Under the pieces are notes generated by a model. The model did no database searches and had not been told where the DNA came from. It saw nothing but the letters and a program-made list of their open reading frames with translations. From Blattamonas nauphoetae (taxonomy: Eukaryota; Preaxostyla; Oxymonadida), in the NCBI GenBank assembly GCA_033064195.1, contig JARBJD010000476.1, forward strand, positions 1 through 44,415: DNA of 44,415 nt. The letters are read 5' to 3'. Positions 20,061 through 30,489 of this stretch are shown piece after piece (position 1 is the stretch's first letter; each line of letters starts with the position of its first letter). Position numbers and translations under genes: made by a program.

Positions 20061-20960
20061 TGGATCGTTCGTTTTCGTCCTTTTGCTGTCTCTCTCTAAC
20101 CATTTTTGACTTACAGACTTTTGGCGAGGTTAATAACTGATTGTGAATGAAGTGGAAACCAACAAGAATTATTTCTCCACAAATTGAGAATCATTGGTGA
20201 TGGAACAGAGCTGTGAGAAATAGCTCAACATTTAGGCTGTATTGCGCAATGCCGACCTTGTTCCTCCCGTTCATAATCGAACAAACACCCACCAGTGCAC
20301 CATCGTCTTCGTACCCGCTTCTGAACTTGAAATCGTTCTGGTTCTCCACTATGCTCTTTTCCCCTGTCTTTCTTTTTCTTTTTGTGCCTCCTCGCTTCAA
20401 CTTTCTCATTTCGGTCTTCACTCTTCTCCTTTCTCATTCACACCCTCCAACCCTTCATCCAAGTCTGGCTCGTGTGAAATCCAAAGAAAGATCGTGGAGA
20501 TGAGAGTGCTGATGTAGTGCACGTGGAACAAACATTCGCTGGCTTCGTAGGGTGCGATCAGCATAGCGGTGAACAAAACTTTCGCAAGACTGGCCATCCT
20601 GTGGGTTTTAGTGGGAAGTTCGCAGCAGTGAGTCCGTCTTTCAGGTCCATTCGAAATGTCGCTTTCATGAATTGTGGGGCACGTTTTGAGGCATGTCCAA
20701 AGTACTTGCGATCTTGTGTCTCTGGATGAGAGAGGTTTGGTGGCGGGACTCTCGCGAATGCCCTGTTTTCATTTAAACTGGAAGAGAATGGATGTGAATG
20801 AAAATAGAAACTTCTTTCCGTTCAGGCATCATTGGACTCATCATTTTTTGAATGACATGCAACTGGTCGAGGACACTATCGCCGAGAAACAGTGGTTGCC
20901 CATCTTTTCCGCAACACGGAAGATGTGCTCTCCGTTCAACTCGCTGCAAAAAGAGTAGAT
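20061..20960. other. GC-richer host-like fragments, unresolved
   Basis: Composition rises towards that of the host segments, and short open frames exist on both strands. Minus-strand readings such as EDDGALVGVCSIMNGRNKVG and ELNGEHIFRVAEKMG look protein-like but change frame quickly. I assign no function; a decayed host gene is most likely. Confidence 0.3.
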
Positions 20961-22530
20961 AAATAGCAGAAAGATGACATATGAAGGAGAGAATACTCCA
21001 TAAAAACAATGTCAGAGAGAAAAAAGAGGAGTCAAAACAAAACTCAACGAATCAGCTGATCCTCGGCATGTGTCTCGTTTCATTTCGGAAATCCGGACAT
21101 AAATATCAGCTATCTTATTATTTTTGTGTGAATAGCGTGTAATTTACGAAGAAGTCGAGATCTGACCCTTTGAAAGTAGTATAGTAGACGATTTGGGAAC
21201 CAGATTGAAATAGTCGTTGAAATCAGAAACGAAAAGTCAATTCCGATTGACCATTTCTAAATCTTGTATTAAAAGGAATTTGAGACATTTCAATGATGCC
21301 AATATTTGACCTAAATTCCAAAAATATGTCCAATATTTCGACCTCATTTTAAGCGTCAATTTTGAAGCAACTTTTTGTCATAATCCAAAAATGTTGTCAC
21401 TTTTTTCGATGTTTTTTCACTTTTGAACTCGAACACAGTGAATCCAACTTTAGAACCACTTCGAAAAAAATCGAAAAAAATTCTAAAATGTCGGGGACGA
21501 TGCGAGTCGTCGATCAAAACAATCCCGATGAAAATCGGTTGAGAATTCGTGGAGCTACGTACCGAACTGTGGTCTAAAAAGTGACCAAAAAGTCGATTTT
21601 CAGAACGTGCTTAAAACGACTGCTATATGGCTCTAATACACCTCAAACACCTTCTAAAATTACAAAATCGATTTTGAAAGGTGAAATTCGCGATAAAAAA
21701 CACTTTTGGAATTTTTGGTTTGATCAAGGCCGGATCGGGATTTTTCTTGATCAACCCATATTCCATTTTTCGAGTTTCTCCGAATTTTAAAAAAAATGTA
21801 TGCGCTTTCAGGACTTCACTTTTTAGGATCACTTTTCCCTCCTATTTCCGTTTTTACACTTCATTTCGCTCGGAGTCGCCTTTTGGCGGCTCTTCGAACG
21901 TTCACTTTTGCACCTCATCTTTCACCACTTTTTTCGTCAGTTTTCGTTTTTTGCGTTAGATTTTTCGTTTTCTTCACATTTGCGTCCTTCCGACGCTTTT
22001 CCTATGTTTCTGACCACCTCACCTTCATAGTCGTCTTTTTTTGGACGGACCTTTTTTGCACCACATTTTCACACTTTGTTTCCTCAAATCGATTTTTGCC
22101 CCGATTTTCACATATCACCCTTCCTTTCTCGCTGTCTGACAAAGCTTTACTCAAAATTTCCGTCACTTTTGACGACTAGTTTTTTCATAATGTTGGTTTT
22201 TCGTCTTTCCACGTTCCAACTTTTGATCTTGTTTGTTTGTTGTATCACCACTTCAACCCCTTCAATCACTCATTTCACCTCCCCTGTTTCTCATTTCACT
22301 TCAACGTTATTGCCTTTCATTCTGTCCATTTCACGCGTCATTTTTCAGTCGTTTCGTTCTCTTTTGCACATCACAATAGCACATTTTTCAGAGTTTTTAT
22401 CTCCTAATTAGATCAAAAGAGAGTGAAACAAGGTTCAATGAAGTGAGCAAGTATGATAGTGAATGGTGAAATGGAAAAAGTGAAAATTGTGGGCAAGTAT
22501 TGAGTTTTATGAAAGAGTTTGGCAAAATTT
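20961..22530. other. Non-coding DNA with a strand-composition switch near 22410
   Basis: No gene is recognised. From about 21780 to 22400 the plus strand is strongly pyrimidine-rich (TTTC, CACTT words). After 22410 it becomes purine-rich (GTGAA, GAAGTG words). The small ORFs there are composition artefacts. Confidence 0.45.
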
Positions 22531-22539
22531 CACAAAATT

Positions 22540-23990
22540 AGAGTCCTAAAATGTGAGTGAAGTGAAAACTAAACGATAAAACAAAATCTCGTACCAGATC
22601 TGAACGATCTTTGTTTTTCGCATTTCATTGGTACACCACTTCACTTTATGAACGCGTTCATCAAAAATGTTTCTAATTAGAGTAAAAGTGTGAAGTGAAA
22701 CAATGGTAGCAACGATAAAGTGAAGTGACGTACCAGATCTCTCCAATCATTGTTTTTCTCACTTCGTTGGTACACCACTTCACCTTATGAACGCGTTCAA
22801 CAAAATTTCAGAAAACAAGAGGAATTAAGAGTGAGTGAAGTGAAAACTAAACGATAAAACACATTCATGTACCAGATCTCACCGATCATTTCAGATTGAG
22901 TCTCGTTGGTACACCAGTGTGTTTTATGAAAGATTAGAGCAAAAGTGTCAATAAAGAGATCATAATTGTGAAGTGAAACAAGGTTTGACGTGATAAAACA
23001 CATTCATGTACCAGATCTTACAGTTCGTTTTAATCTTGACGATCAAACATTTTTAGTTCTGTGTTCTACCTTGTTTTGATAAAAAAAGAGAATTGAAATC
23101 AAATAGTTGTGAAATGAAACGATAAGGTGAAGTGGTGTACCTGATCTGGTTGATCACTTCAGATCACGTTTTGTTGGTACACCGTTGTGTTTTAGAAAAA
23201 ATGAAGAGTACAAATCGAAGAGTGGTGAAGTGTAAAAGGTGAAATGAAAGTTGAATCAAAGTAAAACAAAGTGGTGTACCAACGCATACAATTTTACCGA
23301 TGAATCACGAAGTTTTTCGAGCAAAGATGAGGATCAAAATTTTGTTCACGTCATTTTAAATTTTAATTTTGTAAAAAAGTGAGAGACAATGAGAAAAAAC
23401 TGACAATGAAGTGAAAATGAGAGGATAAAGTGAAGTGTTGTACCAGAAAAGAGAATGACAAAAGTGAAGTGAAAATTCTGGTACAATAGTGTGTCTTATA
23501 AAGAGATAATACAAAAAAGAGATCAAACCTGTTCTAATTTCTTGATTAAACATACTTTCATGAGATAAGACATCATAGTGTACCTGAGGTGGGATGATCA
23601 CACAGATCGAGTCCACGAATGTGTTTTATAAAGAGATGAATAAAAAAGAAGAGAATACCTGTGGAGTGTTGGTTGTGCAACATACTTTCAATCGATAAAA
23701 CACAACGGTGTACCTAAATTGTGAGGCCAAGTTTGGTCCGATCAGAGACGGTACATAAGGATGTTTTAGGAGATAGTGAAAACAAAAAGAGAGCAAACCT
23801 TCCATGAATGAGTCGGGAATGAAATTCCAGAAGATAAGACATAATAGTGTACCTGAACGAGAGGAGAAGAAAAAAGTGAAGGATCGAGAACGAGAATGAA
23901 GAAATGAAAAAGAAAGGAGAACAAATGTGAAACAAGAAAGTGGAACACACCAAAATGAAACGGTAAAGAGACGTCAGGAACGAGAAGGGA
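22540..23990. repeat. Tandem satellite of about 139 bp, ten monomers with foldback potential
   Basis: GTACC starts at 22591, 22730, 22869, 23008, 23137, 23276, 23440, 23580, 23710 and 23849. Spacing is 139, 139, 139, 129, 139, 164, 140, 130 and 139 bp. In at least six monomers a matching GGTAC follows 39-44 bp later (22630, 22769, 22908, 23176, 23480, 23750), flanked by complementary AAAACACA/TGTGTTTT or AAGTGAAGT/ACTTCACTT arms. No coding capacity is seen. Confidence 0.8.
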
Positions 23991-24308
23991 TGATCATGTC
24001 CCATTGAAGGACTTTCTCTGATCAAACATGACTGATCGAACCCATCGATGACAGAATCGAAGTCTCGGAAGATCACCAATGGTAAAACAACGAATGAAAT
24101 TTTATTTTTGAATATACTGGACTGACCGAGCCCGAAGGCTCGGTCAGAGTCAGTGCCCTTTTCTTCTAAGGGTCCGATCGAAGCGAATGCGATAATTGAC
24201 TCTATATGTTAATAGATTGTTGATTCTCTGAGACTAAAACATGTACAATGAGTCCTCCCTCTCAGAGCTGATAGCATTCACATCCTCAGTCGATCCATTC
24301 GGGACGAT

Positions 24309-24500
24309 GTGATTTGGGGGCTGTTCTCGTTTGAATCCTCATCATTGTCGTCATCTAGTGAAGATAGACACAGAAAAGAGACCATACGGACGAATGACTA
24401 CATCAAATGTAAGAAATGTCAAGTGATTCAAAAAACTCCGGTTGTTGAAGTCAAGGAGAATAAATCTGTCGAAATGAGGATGAAAACGACTGTCCATTGA
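24309..24500 (+). CDS. Small ORF with a CxxC pair inside the Pack-type transposon
   Basis: A 63-aa frame, Ser-rich then basic, with KCKKCQ. No family is recognised and no start signal is visible. It may be a remnant of a captured gene. Low confidence that it is a gene. Confidence 0.2.
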   Translation: MIWGLFSFESSSLSSSSEDRHRKETIRTNDYIKCKKCQVIQKTPVVEVKENKSVEMRMKTTVH

Positions 24501-24678
24501 AAATTAATGTCACTGCACTTTCTGTGCGACTGCTTAGTTGTTCAGAAGGCGGCGAGGATGAGGGTGCGGCGTGTCGGATGGGCGAAACATGGCCATCGAC
24601 GAGGTAAAAGTTGTTCACAGTTCGTGTTGTGTCCTCAGTTGCTGTCCCCTCGACAGTCTCCTCTTTCTCTCCTTCTGT

Positions 24679-25900
24679 CTACTCTTCTCCTGACTCTTTC
24701 TTCTGCGAATTGTTTGAGACGAGTATTATCCACTCCGAATCCCTCGCCAGCTCGACCAGCATCCGGATTGTCTCAAACGGCTCGTCCGGTCCGTGCCACT
24801 CGTTCTGGGCACTCAAATCGAGACTGTCCCTCACACTCTGGGCCAGCTGGCACTCACACGCACCGAGCTGTCCCACGTCTTCCGAGCGGACACGGTTCGA
24901 CTTGGGTTCGTAGGTGGTTGAGAGCGACGTGTCTGCTTCATCTGCCGCATCTGAAGTGATCACAATCAGCTGCAGCAGGTCCCTCACGCGGATCAGGACT
25001 TGTGCTATCTTTCGGTCCTTCTGCACAGCAATCTACTCCTCCGATCCTCGCTGCGGGTCTGTCTCGTTGAACACCGCATCGTGGTGCACATTCCGCATGC
25101 TCTCCTTCGAAACGGAGGTTTGGAGCATTTCGAGCACATCGGCATCGATCTCCGCGGCTGCTGCGCATCTGCCCTCACGGCTGCTGTGGAGAGACAGATG
25201 GAACACATTCTCCACATCCAGCCACACGGGTATCAGCACTGGGTGTTCTCGATGGTTCTCGCTGCTCATTTCGTCCACCTCTCTCTCCGCCAGAAGATGG
25301 ATGCAGTCGAAGAGCACAGCAAGGCCACCGTAGAACATGGCGACGGCGAGGAGGGAGGGGGTGGGTCACACGCGCAGTGTGTTCAGGTTGTCCATGTAGA
25401 GCGCAGCGTTCCCGAAGAACGGGGCGAATGAGTTGATGAAGTGTGTGGTGGTGATGGTGTGTGGATGGGAGTGTTCGCTTTCCTGGTTCACACTCGTTTC
25501 TCCTGCAGACTGCTTGTTTGCTGTTGAGCTTTGGACAGCTGAACTCGCATCTACAGCAGACACTGGCTGCCAATCTCCACCACTCGGTCGCTGATCAATC
25601 TTTGGTCGTCTGACTCGTAGGAGATCTCATAGAGTGTGAGCATGGCGAGAAGGAGGGGATTTTGAGTGTCTGATTCCACTACATCTGGCACTTTGGTCGT
25701 CGACGATGATTCAGGCGAGGCTGGCTGTGGCTGGGTGTATGGGGGATCGGGAGGAAGCGTCGAAGGAGGTGTGGATGGAGGTGTTGGATTCAGTGAGTGA
25801 ATGGACCCAGGCGAGACGTGTTCATCAGTGGGTCCAATTGTCTCCAACTGATTTTGTTCATCGTTTTGTTAGGATTTGGATGGAGATTGTGGATCGGACT
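24679..25900 (-). pseudogene. Captured host gene fragment (minus strand), decayed
   Basis: The GC-rich minus strand reads as protein in successive pieces in changing frames. A Pro/Ser/Thr-rich start (about 25847-25700) is followed by LLLAMLTLYEISYESDD, then FINSFAPFFGNAALYMDNLN, then GGLAVLFDCIHLLAE, then an acidic segment near 24680-25026. Leucine-rich helices suggest a helical-repeat protein, but I do not recognise it. Frame changes mean it is a pseudogene or has introns. It lies wholly inside the transposon. Confidence 0.45.
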
Positions 25901-26872
25901 GGCTAGCTTCATTCCCATCAACCTTTTCCTTATTCTGAATGGATTCTGGCGAACTCTCTTCGTATTAATCTTGTTTGGGCCTTTGAGAGGAAGGTGATAC
26001 GACTTGCATCTCAGTTGATGTCAGTTGAGCGACTTCCTCCGGAGTATCCAGGAGAGGAGTCGAGTGACATGAGGCGAGGAGAATTGGAGTCTAATTGACC
26101 AAGATGTGTGAGATAACTGTGATTGTTTGTCGAAGGAACCAATAGAATGATTCTATCTGTTCTGAAGGGAGTTGGCAACACAGTTTGAGAAGAACAGGAA
26201 TCGGATCTGAGAATTCTGGCCTCTGAACGTAATGAGCGAAATGGAGGTGTTCACGGAAAAATAGAAGATACATACATCGATGTTGTGGATCTGTGTCTGA
26301 TCCTGAACGAAAGAATACAGGTCCAATTAATCATGAAATCCACTTGATCTAAATTAGTCCTCACAATGCTCACCAAAAGGTCAACAACTCCTTCCCATAC
26401 GTATTTCAGACTTCTGTGATCTAAATCGACGAAAAAAGAGTCCGACAGAAAGGGTAAACCCGTTCTGGGCGAGGAGACCAGAAGATGATCCCGATTCGAG
26501 TGAATCAGCTGTGAAACACAGATTGTCGGGGTCCAAAGTACAGATATTTATCATTGTCCTGTGTTCAGGTCATTGACATGTCTTGTCGTTGAATAGTCGT
26601 TGCACCGGTGTGATCAACCCAAATTCAAAAAAATGTCTGATCCAACTGTGTGAATAGTGAAAGAAATAACCTTGTTCCGCCTCTTCTTGTTTGATTCATG
26701 TGGAAGAACCAGGAAAATGTCAAAGAGAACAGAAAGCAGAGTCTGATCCTCTTTTCTCGGAGTTCGTTTGATCAAATGTCACCCATATTTGAAAAACTCT
26801 CGGTCACTGACCGTCAGCACTTTTTCGAAAAAAGTGACCGGTCACCTCGGTCAGTCCAGTATATTTTTGAAT

Positions 26873-26889
26873 TTTTTAATTTGTATTAA
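26873..26889 (+). promoter_or_regulatory. Fiber-gene promoter, split by transposon insertion
   Basis: TTTTTTAAT, then 9 nt (TTGTATTAA), then ATG. The 10-bp target duplication of the Pack-type transposon ends right at this box, so the insertion landed about 17 bp upstream of the ATG. Confidence 0.55.
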
Positions 26890-27988
26890 ATGAATCCAAC
26901 TGAGATGTACAACGAAAGACGTCGAGTATGTTCAGAACAAGCATTAATTGAATCAATGAGAGAAGAGAACTGTTCGCTAGTCTCTGAGTATGTCAGAAAT
27001 AATGTGCCGGTGACGTATGTTCATGAGGGAATCAAAAATTTTAATTTAAATGAAAGAGCAAACGAAAATGAATCGACAAAAATACAATTCACAAATGATT
27101 GAGAAAATGATAGATCATAATCTCTCGACGACCAACGAGAATGCAGCAGTCATTCACTCACTACAGACGGAAGTAGAAACGAATCAGGAAGCAGTCGACA
27201 CACTTAAGAAGACAACTGAAGCACAACAGACAGCGATATCCTCAATCCAAAAAGTGGTAAGCACAAACGGATCAATCAGTTGTTCAGCTGGAATAGCAAC
27301 ACCAGAAATTGGAGGATTGATCAACGTGAATGGAGCGAAGTGGAATATCTCAGAAGGATCACTTCCGAAGTATCCTGGAACATATCCGGCTTCAACATTT
27401 AAGTCTGGCATTTCAATCTCACAATCGATTGCAGAAACTTCTGGAATTCAGTTCAATGGTGATGGCATTATTATGTGGTCTCCATGTGACACACCAGCAT
27501 TGTATTACTACGATGAGGACACTGGTTCAGGAGTATTTTCAATCTCACCAACAGGAAGTTTTTCTCAGCTTTCAGACAGAAGAGTCAAAAGGAATATTGT
27601 TCCATATCCCGTTGTTCTTGAACAACTGAATAAAGTGGAAATCGTGCAGTACCAATTCAACACATTCGACTCGAAGATCAACAAAGTGACAAAGCAAATG
27701 GACAATGAGACAGATGAAGAACACTTGAAGAACTGCAAAGAGAAATGTGAATGCTTGAAGAAGAAAAGTGAGAAGAAACACATTGGTGTGATTGCACAAC
27801 AGATCCAAGAAATATTCCCTGAAGTTGTGAATGATTCCAATCCAGATTGTCTTCAAGTTGATTTTGCAGAACTCTCCTGTTTTTGTATCAAAGCCATTCA
27901 GGAATTATGTTCAATTGTCGGACAACAACAGACGGTCATCAATGAACTAATCCAAAAATATAACTCACTGATCAATACTCCAACATGA
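26890..27988 (+). CDS. Fiber-like protein with C-terminal peptidase S74 intramolecular chaperone
   Basis: Most of the gene is one frame of 312 aa. It has an N-terminal helical part with heptad-like spacing (about residues 20-70 of that frame), a Gly/Ser-rich beta region, and then SDRRVKRNI at 175-183. In S74 domains such a Ser/Lys pair (S175, K180) carries out self-cleavage after the domain has guided trimerisation. A Cys-rich charged insert and IGVIAQQIQEIFPEVV follow, the usual end of the S74 fold. A short leading ORF begins at the promoter. The role, a receptor-binding fiber, is inferred from the family. At most one break. Confidence 0.8.
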
Positions 27989-28259
27989 GATCAACAAGGA
28001 ATTCATAGTACTCTTTGGTTATTTTTCCATTGATTGTTTCCGTTGTTTCCATCTCAATTGATTCACCAGAACTGTCTTTGAACCAGATCTTCACTATTGA
28101 TTGTCGAGTACTTAATTCCCACTTCTTTCGCTTCGCAATCTGTTCGTTGCAGAAAGCAACAAATGAATCATTGTGTGCATCAGTTTGAATCCAATCACCA
28201 TGGATTGTAATGTGCTGTGGAATATCTTTTGAGATGACTGTCGATGCATCACTAATCTC
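27972..28259 (-). CDS. Unknown E1 ORF abutting TIR A
   Basis: About 95 aa of minus-strand coding, convergent with the fiber gene and overlapping its end by 17 bp. It includes HITIHGDWIQTDAHNDSFVA, KIWFKDSSGESIEM and a hydrophobic C terminus, YYEFLVDLMLEY. The frame runs on into TIR A up to 28538 without an element-type start, so the true 5' end is unclear. The IWFKDSSG strand pattern faintly recalls C termini of jelly-roll penton proteins; this is only a guess. Confidence 0.4.
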   Translation of the reverse strand, partial: EISDASTVISKDIPQHITIHGDWIQTDAHNDSFVAFCNEQIAKRKKWELSTRQSIVKIWFKDSSGESIEMETTETINGKITKEYYEFLVDLMLEY

Positions 28260-28280
28260 TTCCGGCTGCCTCAATTTGAA

Positions 28281-28375
28281 GTTGGTTTTCTCGAGTGCAG
28301 TTGGTTTTCTGAACTGCAGTTGGTTTTCTGAACGACCGTTGGAAATCTGAACGACCGTTGGAAATCTGCAAAAAA
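28281..28375 (+). repeat. 19-nt tandem repeat in TIR A (five units)
   Basis: Five units of exactly 19 nt begin GTTGGTTTTCT or GTTGGAAATCT. Ends vary between GAACTGCA, GAACGACC and CGAGTGCA. TIR B has the same five at 36183-36277; TIR C has six from 40238. Confidence 0.85.
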
Positions 28376-28424
28376 AGTTGGTTTTTTTAAACCTTATCGG
28401 TGTGGATGTTTGATCAAAAAAAAA

Positions 28425-28506
28425 TTGTACAAATGGACGAGTTGGTAGATACAAAGACTTCCACTGTTGGGTCCCAGGTTCGAATCCCGGGATCTCCAAC
28501 TTTTTT
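28425..28506 (+). ncRNA. tRNA-like RNA polymerase III unit in TIR A
   Basis: An A box TGGACGAGTTGG (28434-28445), a B box GGTTCGAATCC (28477-28487) and a T6 terminator (28501-28506) stand at tRNA-like spacing. The T arm nearly pairs (CCAGG/CCCGG around TTCGAAT). The acceptor and anticodon stems do not pair, so this is tRNA-like and probably not a working tRNA. Confidence 0.55.
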
Positions 28507-28684
28507 CTTAACAGGATTTTTCTGACGTGATCATTCATATTTTTGTGAAATTATTGCAGTATTCATGATCGGATGAGTAATGTTCGACAATTGGATTGAA
28601 TTGGCCTTTTTTTGAATCGGATCATCCCACTTTCTCTTTAACTCTCCTCTCTCTGGTGTATACCGCCCTTTCAACAGGATATAT

Positions 28685-29100
28685 TCTGTACCAACAATCA
28701 CAAAAATGAATCATGAGATGATACAATGAAACAGAGCAAGAATGGAGTTGTGCAAATCGACGCGATTATCTTTCACCGAAACAGGTGCCATTTCAGTAAT
28801 CCCTGTCCCAAAACCAACAGAGTCCCAAGGATATTCCTCCATTTCAGCCAACTGCAATCTCACACCGCCTCCCCTTCCTTCCTCAACCATACGTTAACCG
28901 TCAGATCCACGACTGGCATCGAGAGAACGCAACACCAGCAAACAAAGCGGAGACAAGGCAACTGGCTAACCACGTGTGCACCTCACTTTGTCTTCCAGCA
29001 GGGGCATATCAAGAAGAGACCGAAGGGAATGAATCCGATCTTTTCCACTCCCTCTTCTCGTACAGACCCAGCTCCCTTCCCACACAGAATCTCTTTTAAT
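28685..29100. other. Host flank without a recognised gene
   Basis: GC rises compared with the element. Open frames exist on the plus strand, but none is recognised. It may hold the 5' part of the ARM-like gene that follows. Confidence 0.35.
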
Positions 29101-30144
29101 CGCATCTTTCCCAACCGGACACGAGAGATTTGCCGCAACCATTCTTCACAGTCAACCTGTCTCGAATCACCAACATCTCTGATGCATCTCCAGTCTTTCT
29201 CTCACTTGTGACACTTGTGAAAGAAGGAGCCGTCTTTGGAAAGTCTGAAACCCGAAAGGCCTGCCGATTGCTGGACAAACTTGCACCTGGGCCCAAGAAA
29301 CTGTTCACTTGCGGCGAGATTCTGTTTGACCTCGTCCCATCACCGAATCGAACCTGTCGACTGTTCGCAGAAGCAATGGTCTCCCTTTTATCCTGTAGCA
29401 ATGAAACAATATCATTTTCAGCACTTTCATTTCTGGATACAACACTAGAAATGGCCGACACTCGTGACCGACTCAAACTTGTGGAAGCCGAATTCTTCTG
29501 ACTCCTCCGCTTTCATTCTGCGAGCAAGAGAATCATCTGAAGCCTCAACACATAATTCTTCTCGTGAGAATCATTGTTCGCTGTCTCTCTCAACTCGGCG
29601 ACTCCATCTATTTTAGGGACTTTTCTGTGATTCCAGAACAACTTCAGTTCTTCCACATCATCTTTTCGGATCTCCTTGTTCCACTTGAGGGTTTTCTGAG
29701 ATTCATCTGTCGTCACTACTCCATATTCGACATCCACAATCCGACATCCAGCATTATGACTCTGCTTCTGGAGCCAATGCGATGCGCTCTTTTCTACGAA
29801 GAAATTCACTCTTTCATGCTGCCCCCCCTCTCTCTGTCGCCATCATAAATTGCTTCATTCACTTCACCACCGTTGAAATGATCGATCAAGGCCTGTCGTA
29901 CCTGAGATGGACTCTGTTGATGTGGAAGGACGCAAAACCCGAAGTGCAAAGGAGAAGCAAGGACATCATGGCCAGCTTGCGAGAGGAAGGTCTTGATGAC
30001 TCTTTGGAGTTGGAAACAACATTCTCCTTTTTGCACACGAAACCACAGCGAATTTATTTCGGATCACTCGATGTGATGACATGGTTGGGTATGAATACAC
30101 TGACAACTCAAATGCTCATTTTGGGGTCTCCACTGGCACAATAA
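29101..30144 (+). pseudogene. Host armadillo/HEAT-like family protein, frameshifted copy
   Basis: Successive plus-strand segments read as one helical-repeat protein: FLSLVTLVKEGAVFGKSETR, then LFAEAMVSLLSC, then LEGFLRFICRHYSIFD, then FYEEIHSFML, then KPEVQRRSKDIMASL with EEGLDDSLEL. I recognise the pattern as a large family in oxymonad flagellates; the function is unknown. No ATG lies at the 5' end. The frame changes at least twice. One change falls at a run of seven C (29822-29828), which could be a sequencing error. Confidence 0.55.
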
Positions 30145-30381
30145 CGAATCGACACTGAATCGCACTCGATTTGAAGAAAACTTAGTCCCTGACTGCCCCC
30201 ACTATTTTCTCAACAGATGAGACAAAACCAAAAGAAACCCATTTCTTGCAAAGAACGCCGAACGAGGTCTCATCGAACAGCAGATGGTTGTTAATGTGAA
30301 CTTGTAGAAAGATCCGTGCAGACAGGAACAACTCGATCTGGAACAACAATTTGTTCTTCCGTGAACATATTTTGCGACGCA

Positions 30382-30489
30382 GCTGAAGTTTGAAGCGGAG
30401 ATCAAGAATGCTGAAGCCATCCAATTCTCGTCATTCTCTGCTGCCATCCCCAGATTGGTTGGACGGTTGAAACGCACTCGATTCAAATG
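30382..30489 (+). pseudogene. Short host-like coding fragment conserved in both duplicated copies
   Basis: The plus frame reads LKFEAEIKNAEAIQFSSFSA then AIPRLVGRLKRTRFK and a stop. The copy at 40691-40798 keeps the frame with several substitutions. I recognise the phrase as recurrent in oxymonad-type genomes but cannot name a function. Confidence 0.4.

Larger units (their letters stand above)
24104..26872. mobile_element. Gene-carrying (Pack-type) non-autonomous DNA transposon, 2.75 kb, with TSD
   Basis: The element body is 24114-26862. Its ends are perfect 17-bp inverted repeats: ATACTGGACTGACCGAG at 24114-24130 and its complement at 26846-26862. It is flanked by the 10-bp direct repeat ATTTTTGAAT at 24104-24113 and 26863-26872. 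No transposase is seen. The interior is GC-rich and holds a decayed minus-strand gene fragment. A target duplication of 9-11 bp suits Mutator-like elements, which are known to capture gene pieces; the CTGACCGGTCA words near the right end also recall hAT ends, so the superfamily is open. Confidence 0.75.
1..28684. mobile_element. Polinton/Maverick-like (virophage-like) element E1, left end outside the window
   Basis: The element is recognised by its gene set: packaging ATPase, protein-primed PolB, rve integrase, PrimPol-SF3 helicase, an S74 fiber-like protein and a right TIR ending near 28684. Its left end lies before the window. The stretch from about 14.1 to 26.9 kb is mostly later insertions and decay, so it is an inference that the helicase side and the fiber/TIR side belong to one copy. 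The shared promoter motif supports that. ATPase, PolB and helicase read whole; integrase, ORF 361-1386 and perhaps the fiber carry about one or two breaks each. The near-identity of TIRs A and B suggests a young family. Confidence 0.8.
28270..28684 (+). repeat. Terminal inverted repeat A (right end of E1), 415 bp
   Basis: Its reverse complement matches TIR B (35874-36288) at all but about one base, and it is similar to TIR C (40221-40617). Inner side: element genes. Outer side: host DNA beginning about 28685. From inside to outside it holds a 19-nt tandem repeat, a tRNA-like unit, and the tip CAACAGGATATAT. Confidence 0.9.

Noticed and set aside
22540-23990. Regular repeats read as a CRISPR array
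   Set aside because: Monomers are about 139 bp and degenerate; only short arms are conserved, and no cas-type genes are present. A eukaryotic satellite is the better reading.
28425-28506. A functional tRNA gene
   Set aside because: The internal boxes and T-run are present, but the acceptor and anticodon stems do not pair and no clear anticodon can be assigned.
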